A stretch of DNA of 64,000 nucleotides, taken from positions 73,392,523 through 73,456,522 of the forward strand of contig OY997589.1 in the NCBI GenBank assembly GCA_963921825.1, written 5' to 3'. A model generated the notes under the pieces. The model did no database searches. It saw only the letters and a program-made list of their open reading frames with translations, and was not told where the DNA came from. Numbering within the stretch: position 1 is the stretch's first letter; each line of letters starts with the position of its first letter. The DNA is from Erodium maritimum. Lineage: Eukaryota; Streptophyta; Magnoliopsida; Geraniales; Geraniaceae. The position numbers were made by a program, and so were the translations under genes. This document shows, piece after piece, positions 56,751 through 64,000 of this stretch.

Positions 56751-58855
56751 CTACTCTTCATCATCTTCGGAGGACACAGCAGCATGGAACTTCCTCTTAC
56801 GGGGCGTCACATTCACTTCAGTTTGAGATTCAGCTACCCTTCCCAGAACCACCAGGGGATTTTTGAATAGTCTTAAGAACAGCAGCCGAAGCCCCGCCCT
56901 TGCAAGCCTGCGAGTGGCAGCAGATAAAAAAATCAGCGGACCATAACTGGTAAAAAGTAAAATTGCATATTAGGCAGCTTGAAAAAGAATCAAACTGTTG
57001 GATCAATAGTGAACATATCAACGACCGTGAAAGAGTCGTGGCCTTTTTTTTAGGTTGTACTCTGTGAGGACAATCTTGAATATGAATTCTTGACCGCACA
57101 AGTCCAGAATCTACTTTGGGAAGGCGTTACACCCGGGGGCAACACGGTTGAAGAGTTTTTTCGCCGAGGAGTCGACCACACGCTCAGCAACCTTGTTCAG
57201 AGCCGTGCAAATCAGTGTGTCTGTTTCATCTTCGACAGTGAAGTTTATCTTGTAGCTATAGCATAGGGCAAACATCCGTGGTCAGCCCATACAATAGAAG
57301 AAAGCAACAAAAGTAGTGATGGAGGAGGACGAACTAAACCATTGGGGAGTCCGTCGTTGCCAAACAGGTGGTGCATTTGTAGTAGTCATCCTCAGGAAGG
57401 GCTTTGGACTTGCAGGCGGGACAGCCAAGATAATACCAACCGCTGTGGGTGAGTATCTCAGTAATGCAACCGAAAAATGTCATCTTGTAGCCCTGGGGAA
57501 GGAGAACCAGTTAACAACAAATTTGTATGAGCTGCAAGTAGGAGTGATTTAGCGCGATAAATTACCTCTTTTTCAGAACGTCAACCAGCTTCAAGAATTT
57601 CAGAAATCGTCAGCCGGTTCTCAGACATGGCCTCAGCAGTGGTGCTGGCTGTCCCCGGAGATCGGCCAAGCAAAAACACGGGCTTTGCGTCAGCAGCAAG
57701 CTCAGCCCGGACCCGAGCTACATCGGCACACTCCAGGTCAACAAACAGCTGGGTAGCACTGGTTGCATTGAAATTGTATGCACCTGCATACATTTTGAGG
57801 CATGTTAAACATGCAACAACAGACAACATACACTCAGGTGAGGCGGGAAATAATAAAAAGGTAAGGGCCAAACTTACCACCATTTTGAGTCATGTTAAAA
57901 ATGCAACAACAGATACCATATACCCAGCTGAGGCGGGAAATAATAAAAAGTAAGGGCTAAACTCACCACCATATTGTGTGATTTTGAGTGATGTGGCAAT
58001 AATCACAACAGGTTCAGTTGCAGCGTCCAGCTTGTGAGCTGCGACAAATGCCTCAGCCTGGGTGTCCCATAGAGTAAGTTTGAGCCTGGCCTCGCTGAAT
58101 ACATGGGAAACAACAACATAATTAAACATAGGAAAAGGAAGACCAGGCTGGAAATGGGAAAATAGGGAAGGGAGAAAAAGAAATTGGGCAGAATATTACG
58201 TTGGGGAGAGGATCTCAAGCTCGCGTTTGAGTTTATCCCCCGAGACAGCTTCAACCTCTCCAACAGAAACCAGGAGGCCAACAATATTTTCAGCAGGGAA
58301 GCACTGTATAAGGTACGGGGGTAGGGCAAATAAAACGAAGTAACGAAGGCGTGGGAAAAACCTGTGAGGTGGGTAGGATCATCAGCCCGCTGCACGACAG
58401 TTGCATGAGGCACAAAGTGGAAAACGTGCTGAGGAATGCCAGGGCTTGGAACAGAAACCTGCTTCACCGTTGTTATCAGGGAAAAGAAAATCCTCATTGG
58501 CGTATTGACTGGCCTGTATTGGCCAGTGACAGGCGCGACGGTGAAGTTGATGAATGTGTAGACGGTGCCGGTTGACAGCAGGTGCCGGAAGCGTTTCACA
58601 AGTGTCCTCCTAACCTGCGCCCACATACAGGTTCCCTGCAGAGAAAGGAAGAGGCACAACGCTTGTTAGCCAAGTAAAAAGGGGTCACAAAAGGACTGCA
58701 GGAAAGGTCATTACCGCAGCATCAGCGACGATCATATCGAGGCTGATGTGCTGACCGTTGTTCGGGTTGACAAGTTCCCAGAGGCGACAAACGCGGACCT
58801 CTATGGGTTCAGACCCTGATGACTTTGTCAGGCACTGTAGAGGGACAAAATCCAT
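56751..58855 (-). pseudogene. RPA70-like single-strand DNA-binding gene in the Helitron
   Basis: Exon 1 (58855-58715) starts MDFVPLQCLTKSSGSEPIEV. Exon 2 (58635-58362) holds an OB fold (RRTLVKRFRHLLSTGTVYTF, VTGQYRP). Exons 3-5 (58303-58200, 58094-57967, 57783-57566) hold the next OB fold (NIVGLLVSVGEVEAVSGDKL, RLKLTLWDTQAEAFVAAH, TSATQLFVD). Exon 6 (57492-57340) has the RPA1 zinc finger WYYLGCPACK...YYKCTTCL, and 57255 onward encodes INFTVEDETDTLICTALNK and EFIFKIVLTEYNL. The last piece ends KRKFHAAVSSEDDEE at 56751. The role would be coating single-stranded DNA during rolling-circle transposition. Phases do not match at the exon 2/3 join, there is an apparent one-base shift near 57585, and a TAG at 57111, so it is probably decayed. 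Confidence 0.82.
57790..57966. repeat. Tandem duplication in an RPA-like intron
   Basis: Two successive units share TGAG(G/T)CATGTTAAA(C/A)ATGC, CAACAACAGA and GAGGCGGGAAATAATAAAAA, starting near 57794 and 57890, a step of about 96-100 bp. The duplication includes an intron end and makes extra donor-like and acceptor-like sites between exons 4 and 5. Confidence 0.7.
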
Positions 58856-59287
58856 GGCTGCAGAAAGGTGATCTGGTAAAGCGAATGAAAAAAAGTCAAA
58901 TCCAACCCATCATGTTCTAATGGGTAAGGAGCTACAAACATTCAGTCAAACATGCTAAAGGCAGCACACAAAAGTCTTGATCATAGACAATGTAATCATA
59001 GAAATTGCTACAATTCAACTGTCAAAGGACAAAAATAATGAAGCACAACTAAGAGAATCAATAAGGAAGATGGTTATGCCCCAAAATAAAACACAGGGGC
59101 GAAAAAAGCCTAATGTACCATGCAAGAGTAACGATTGAAAAGGGGTGTTTGTGTCTCGACACAGGCTCCATTTGCAACATCACATATAGAAGGAACAGAA
59201 TTAGGGGTATCTATGATAGTAGGAACAAAAAATAACGAACACAACGAAACAGGATGGCCACAAAAAAAATCATATTCTATGACTCAC

Positions 59288-59573
59288 TTGTAATGCTTTC
59301 AAGTTTGCAAGCCCTGCAATCTAACAGTATAAATAACGATGTAAAAGGGAAAAAATGACTCACGACAGAGGCTCAATCTGCAACACTATGGGAACAAAAA
59401 TTTATGCAGACGACGAACTTGGAAAACCACAAAAAAGCGATCCTACGACTAACTTGTAAAATCAGTGGAATGTACGATAGTGGGGGAAAATAATAACTAA
59501 CAACGGCGGAATTGGAGGACCACAAAGAATCAGATTCTATGACTGACCTGTAATGCTCCCAAGCTTGTAAGCC
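59288..59573 (-). repeat. Duplicated 26-nt candidate leader exons of the RPA-like gene
   Basis: Two blocks 260 bp apart, 59288-59313 and 59548-59573, are each preceded on the minus strand by an ATTGCAG acceptor and followed by a donor (GTGAGT and GTCAGT). Their sequences are similar (GGCTT(G/A)CAA(A/G)CTTG...GCATTACA). They could be alternative non-coding leader exons upstream of the RPA-like start at 58855. Transcript evidence is lacking. Confidence 0.4.
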
Positions 59574-59776
59574 CTGCAATCTAACAATATAAGTAACGAT
59601 TTAAAAGGAAAAAAAGAAAACAAAGACACTCTAATATGTCCAAGGCTTATGTGTTCAGATCAAGCAATATTACAAAACTATACAAAAAACATTCAGCTCC
59701 CTAGTTTAACAAACAAATGGCAAATCATTTGATCCGAATAGCTCAACCGAATTCAATCAAAGCTTCAGAGCCAAAC

Positions 59777-60349
59777 TTGAATTACATAAGGGCCTTTAAA
59801 TGGAACAATAATACAGTCAAGTATATTTTTCCACAAAAAAAATTAAAAGCATTCAAACTCCTACTTTCAGAAATCAATTGCAAATCATCTTCCCCTAATA
59901 GCCCAAGACAACTCAGTCCCATTTCTATTTGTTCTCAACATTCTACTATGACAACCATTACTAATAGTTGAATTACATAAGGGCCTTTAAATGGAACAAT
60001 AATACAGTCAAGTATATTTTTCCACAAAAAAAATTAAAAGCATTCAAACTCCTACTTTCAGAAATCAATTGCAAATCATCTTCCCCTAATAGCCCAAGAC
60101 AACTCAGTCCCATTTCTATTTGTTCTCAACATTCTACTATGACAACCATTACTAATAGTTGAATTACATAAGGGCCTTTAAATGGAACAATAATACAGTC
60201 AAGTATATTTTTCCACAAAAAAAATTAAAAGCATTCAAACTCCTACTTTCAGAAATCAATTGCAAATCATCTTCCCCTAATAGCCCAAGACAACTCAGTC
60301 CCATTTCTATTTGTTCTCAACATTCTACTATGACAACCATTACTAATAG
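59777..60349. repeat. 191-bp unit repeated three times, virtually identical
   Basis: Units start TTGAATTACATAAGGGCCTT at 59777, 59968 and 60159 (step exactly 191 bp), and end with CATTACTAATAGT. The three copies look the same throughout, so the duplication is very recent (or an assembly artefact). Identical short open frames in each unit are repeat by-products. Confidence 0.92.
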
Positions 60350-61350
60350 TGAATACAATAGAAATGCACTTTAACCTCAATTCTGCTAAACATATGTTCA
60401 ATAACCTTAAAATCTATCAAAACACAACCCAAGTCCATCAAACTGATTCATCCAAAACAAAAACCCCACCAAGGTTGTTTAAACCCATAATCCAAATAAC
60501 TTCAGTTTTATGTTTATCATCAAGATGTCAAATACCCACAAACATTTCAGTAACCAAAATAAACCAACTCACCTAACACCGTTTGTAACATGCAACATGA
60601 ACGATTTAAAATTGGCGAAGATCATTTCCCATTCCTAACTACACAGTAATATCAAATAAATACAAATAATTCAAATCATTTGAGAAGCCACATATAAAAC
60701 CACCATGTAAATTACCCTAATACAATGAATTCTGGAAAATAACTCAGATCCCCAATTAATCAGTGTACAATCAAATTGACAAAATCCCAAACTCAAACCC
60801 AAATTGGAATCAAATCATCCAAGAACTGAAGCATAGAAGGCCGGAACACGTTAAATCTGGCAATAAACCCGAAACTCAAGTTCCATCCGAACCAACTTAA
60901 ATTTACAGGCAACCCTAGAAACAAAACCCATAGAAACCCTAGAAACGAAACCCATGTATCTAAAACCATGGAAATACAACTCACAACACAAAAACGAAGC
61001 AAACAAATACGAAGGACGACAGGAAGGGAAAGGACTCACCGCTAAACCGGAGCACAAATCGTTCTGAGGCGACGTCTGGAGCAAAGAAGTTGGGTGAAAC
61101 GTCAGGGACAGGAGAAGCCATATATGGAGGAATCTCAGCACTTTAAGGACGGCCATCATCAAACCGAGAAGAGTAACGGATCGCCCCTTCAATGCACAGC
61201 AAAACGGCCGGAGAAGTGTAAATGCAGAGAAGGCGAACCGAGTGAGTGGAGAGAATGAGCGTAGAATCGATCTGAAGGAATTGTGAGATTTCAACTGTGC
61301 CACGCTGGCATGAAGCCTGGCATTAGTGTCTTAAGGATTAGTCAACCAGA
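60350..61350. other. Distal Helitron end or leader of the RPA-like gene
   Basis: The A+T-rich part (60350-60780) has no gene. From 61035 to 61290 the minus strand is richer in G+C and ends toward 61035 in a donor-like GGTGAGTCC, which would suit a first leader exon of the RPA-like transcript. The frame of 150 codons here has no recognised domain. The candidate Helitron 5' end is at 61350. Confidence 0.35.
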
Positions 61351-62155
61351 TGATTCTTATTGACTAGAAAAATTAGAATTTCAAGATGGCAGAGAACTCA
61401 AATACACAAATGAATGAAACAATGTTAGACCCAAAAAACCCTAGTTAAAAAATTGAACTTGAATTTTGATGAAGAACCTCTCTTTTTCACAGACCATGTA
61501 TGAAAAACATCAGCAACAAAGAAAACCCAAAACGCACAAGTCAGTATATTGTCTTCACAGAGCCGATATTTACATTTGCAGCTCAAAACGAGATGATACA
61601 GTAACAAATTAACATTTTTGACGTCCAAGTTAAACCCTGATTCGATTAGGCAAACGCTGAACATATATATATTGAAATCTGGTTGAACCAAAATGATGCA
61701 TAAAATGGATACATTGAGTTGTGTCTGTTGAGACGAACAATACCTGGAAAAATTCGATATTTTGCAAGAATCGTTGAACAGGTTCCTCCCACAGTTCGAA
61801 GGCTCTCCCAAACTCTAGGCTTTAATCGATGTGTCGTCCCAATTGAGACAGGCTATGGACCCGCAGTTTCGTCCGAGTGTTTTCTCTAGTGTTGACTCAC
61901 ACCTTCCGTAACTAAGAAATTAGTTGAAGAAGGAAGCATTAACGGGGAGAGATAAAATGTGGCCAGTCACTTTATGGGCTTTCAGATGACGATTTTCGCC
62001 TATTTTGAAAAGCCAATTAATGGTATTGGGCCTGACTTTTCAACCTCCTAAGCTAAACGTGTTTGGCCTGATTATCCAATATCCCTAACGTGTCAAACAA
62101 ACTATTGGTTTTTCGAACTCGGTAACAAGCGGGTCTTGCATTGTCTTTTGTGGTG
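61351..62155. other. Intergenic, no gene recognised
   Basis: The longest minus-strand frame (61811-61425) is Leu/Cys/Phe-rich with no domain. An AAAACCCTAGTT-type word and TGGGCTTT/GGGCC-type words near 61970-62040 are common in plant promoters, so an unannotated transcript start is possible, but I cannot support one. Confidence 0.35.
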
Positions 62156-62159
62156 TTTG

Positions 62160-62640
62160 TTTCTGTGGATGAAAAGGCTATTGAGAGCATATACAACGAC
62201 TTGAGTGATAAGCCCAAACATGGCTCTCTCGTCGCGTCTGATGGAGCTCGGTGATTGTCGGAGCCTCTTTAGCCTCTATGCGGCCAATGTCAACTTCTAG
62301 GGCTATCTACCAAATGCTTTCGGTTATTTCCACAACCTAAGGTGATCGATTTCTCCTACAATCACCTTAGTGGTGTCATACTTCACACCCTTGCTGCCCT
62401 CCTTGATCTAGTGTCTCTCAATTTGTCCCACAATAATTTTTCTAGGATGATTCCTCATTTTCATTCCCATCCGACCGAGTCGATTGTCCTGGATTATAAT
62501 CCCTTTCTTGTCCCATAATCCCTGTCCACTTTTGTGAAATCATTCAAAGAAGGTTCACTTATCGGTTTTGCGATGACTACATGCATAATATTGATTTCAG
62601 TTACCGGTCATTTGTGTTTGAATGTTGGTGGAGGTGGAGG
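62160..62640 (+). pseudogene. LRR receptor-like gene fragment
   Basis: Plus-strand frames encode leucine-rich repeats: VIDFSYNHLSGVI, then LVSLNLSHNNFSRMIPHF, matching the LxLxxNxLSGxIP plan, followed by a short hydrophobic segment (TTCIILISVTGHLCL) that fits the membrane span of an LRR receptor-like kinase or protein. The upstream part is in a different frame and a stop stands in the last repeat region (LVP then TAA), so this is a decayed fragment. No kinase domain follows. Confidence 0.65.
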
Positions 62641-62642
62641 AA

Positions 62643-62919
62643 GAGGTGGATCTAGGAATATAATTTAGGGTATGATATCGATCATTACTAAATACGGTAT
62701 AAAATAAATGGAAATGACATTCATATGCAAAATACGTGCAAACCACATGCAAACTTCGTGCAAGAAAGATCTCAAAATGGATATAACTTTTTCATACGAA
62801 CTCTGATTTAGACCCGTATGATATCAAATCGAAGGCAACTAAAAATTATACGATTGTATCCAAAAAATTGGATAAGGGTATTTAATTGAGTACCCTATAA
62901 CCCTCTAAATCCACCCCTG
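62643..62919. mobile_element. Possible MITE
   Basis: The ends GAGGTGGATCTAGG and, read inward from the right, AGGGGTGGATTTAG are inverted over about 12 bp, and 277 bp of non-coding DNA lies between. Such short elements with GGTGGAT(C/T)TAG termini are common in plant genomes, but I could not define a target-site duplication, so the family is open. Confidence 0.4.
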
Positions 62920-62929
62920 ATTGATCATG

Positions 62930-64000
62930 TAACACTTTCCGATGCCGGAAAAGATTGAAACTTTGAGAACCGGGTCATACTCTTAAACAATCATTCTCAT
63001 TATTTGAAACTATAAACACCATATCATATGTACTAGCAGAGAGTTGTACATAAAACTTAGTCTCTGTCAACAAAAAATAGAGAAAATGAAGGCCAAAAAA
63101 CCTTTTGTTCCACTTATTTTTCTCGGAAACCAAACATATCAGAAAGACAACCAATCCAATCAAGAAATCAAACAAAATAGTGAAATACTACACTAAATTA
63201 CTTGGAAATTTTGTTGGGTACGAAGAACGTATCGACCTGAAGAACCCTAAGAACTCAGAACAATGAAGGGAACCGAGGAAATAACTGTGGCTCTAGAAAG
63301 ACCAATGTAGCAGCCAAACAAGTTTGAAAAGAAAAAACCTATTGGGCCTTTTTGGGCCCGTCACGATCAAAACCAGATGTGCCACTTAAAGATATGAAGG
63401 CCCATTAGTTTTTATTACCGTAAATTTACCATGTAAAATAAGATTTTGCAGTAAAAGGGGCCTTATGTCAATATGCATTTCCACCGTACCTCTTGCTCAA
63501 CCCCATGATGCATTTATAATATTGTTAAGTTCTCGCGCACGACTTCTCTTTGCGGTTACAGTTTATAGTTTTAGATCTAGTCTTCTCAACTATTCATGAA
63601 CGACGGTAATGATATTTCAAGGTCACCTCCAAGGACCTTGCAAATGAGCAGCGACCCAAACACATTATTGCCGGGCTTGATCGGTAGATCCCCTCTTTCG
63701 GCGTCGATCATCGGGCCATTTGGGGAAGCCACATGGGCGGCGGAGGAAATGGTATTCTCGGCACGGGGCTGGCCCAAGGTTTGGTTTGAAGCGTACAGGC
63801 ACGGGGCCCTCGTCCCTAGTGTCTGTGTGTGACAACGGCGGAAGAGGAAGCGTTGCAACCGACCTTGGCTCCACAAGCAACGGAGGTGTTCGAGTCCATA
63901 CCCCCGATCCGATTCATTTTGCAACAAGGAGCCTGTTCTAGGTGCTCCGGGGTCACTATTCCAGGCGATCCGGGATCACCGGTAGGGATCCATCGGGGAA
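62930..64000. other. Unassigned window end
   Basis: 62930-63580 has no coding signal. From 63586 the composition becomes G+C-richer, with overlapping frames of 60-113 codons on both strands and no recognised domain; it may be the edge of a retroelement or gene that continues beyond the window. Confidence 0.3.

Larger units (their letters stand above)
44456..61350 (-). mobile_element. Large Helitron with passenger genes
   Basis: The 3' end is clear on the minus strand: a hairpin with 9-bp stem (GCACCGCGC and GCGCGGTGC, loop ATC) at 44467-44487, then 11 nt ending CTAG at 44456, followed by host T. A Rep/helicase gene of Helitron type lies at 47945-53314 in the matching orientation, with an RPA70-like gene (56751-58855) and an F-box-like gene (53609-54360) upstream of it and a four-exon plus-strand gene downstream. 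Helitrons leave no TSD, and the 5' end is not proven; A|TCTGGTTGACTAATCC at 61350 is a candidate. The transposase gene is damaged, so this copy is not autonomous. Confidence 0.85.

Noticed and set aside
59717-60374. Three identical 64-84 codon open frames
   Set aside because: They are the same frame in the three 191-bp units, with low-complexity composition and no domain.
61255-61351. Other candidate Helitron 5' ends (for example ATCGATTC near 61256)
   Set aside because: Any ATC can look like a Helitron start; without a sibling copy only one low-confidence candidate is quoted.

Overview
This is plant nuclear DNA, most likely from a eudicot. It has spliced genes with GT-AG introns, plant-type superfamilies (Shewanella-like phosphatase, SWIM-MULE transposase, Helitron with RPA), A+T-rich spacers and dense nested transposons. 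I cannot name the species. Real single-copy host genes are few: an SLP2-type phosphatase (31074-32258, minus), a FAM136A-like gene (32698-34193, plus), a tiny COA3-like gene (41404-41580, minus, with a 5'UTR exon near 44.03-44.1 kb) and a small secreted Cys-rich repeat protein (22474-22899, plus). Most of the rest is mobile DNA, much of it bounded here by target-site duplications (TSDs) read directly.

Layout. 1-2.98 kb: unassigned sequence and a dispersed repeat also present in the COA3-like intron. 2983-4785: foldback MULE with a 10-bp TSD and internal tandem repeats. About 4.96-10.26 kb: a LINE ORF1 relic split by a 3.4-kb solo LTR (5925-9343). 12579-17374: a MULE with 9-bp TSD, carrying a decayed MURA transposase and a convergent two-exon GRF zinc-finger gene. 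19542-21880: an ORF1-only LINE with a 15-bp TSD. 23.2-30.7 kb: two related PIF/Harbinger transposase relics, the second split by a 4-kb CACTA element (25339-29332, TSD AAC) that has lost nearly all its transposase but carries a set of small coiled-coil-type ORFs.

31.0-44.4 kb is the host gene island. SLP2-like and FAM136A-like are divergent over 439 bp. Downstream lies a decayed partial copy of the FAM136A-like gene, split by a PIF/Harbinger element (35038-41002, TSD TTA) that encodes two SANT/trihelix-type proteins and no DDE transposase; one of those genes is split in turn by a second solo LTR of the same family (36349-39956, TSD CAGCC). All three island genes are predicted to act in mitochondria.

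44456 to about 61.35 kb: a large minus-strand Helitron with a textbook 3' end (9-bp GC hairpin, 11 nt, CTAG, then T). It holds a decayed Rep/helicase gene, an RPA70-like gene, an F-box-like gene and an apparently intact four-exon plus-strand gene of unknown function. 62-63 kb has an LRR receptor pseudogene fragment and a possible MITE. The most unusual items are the MULE with a GRF-zinc-finger partner gene, the two-SANT Harbinger, the CACTA with repeated coiled-coil ORFs, the Helitron passenger gene and the secreted Cys-rich repeat protein.
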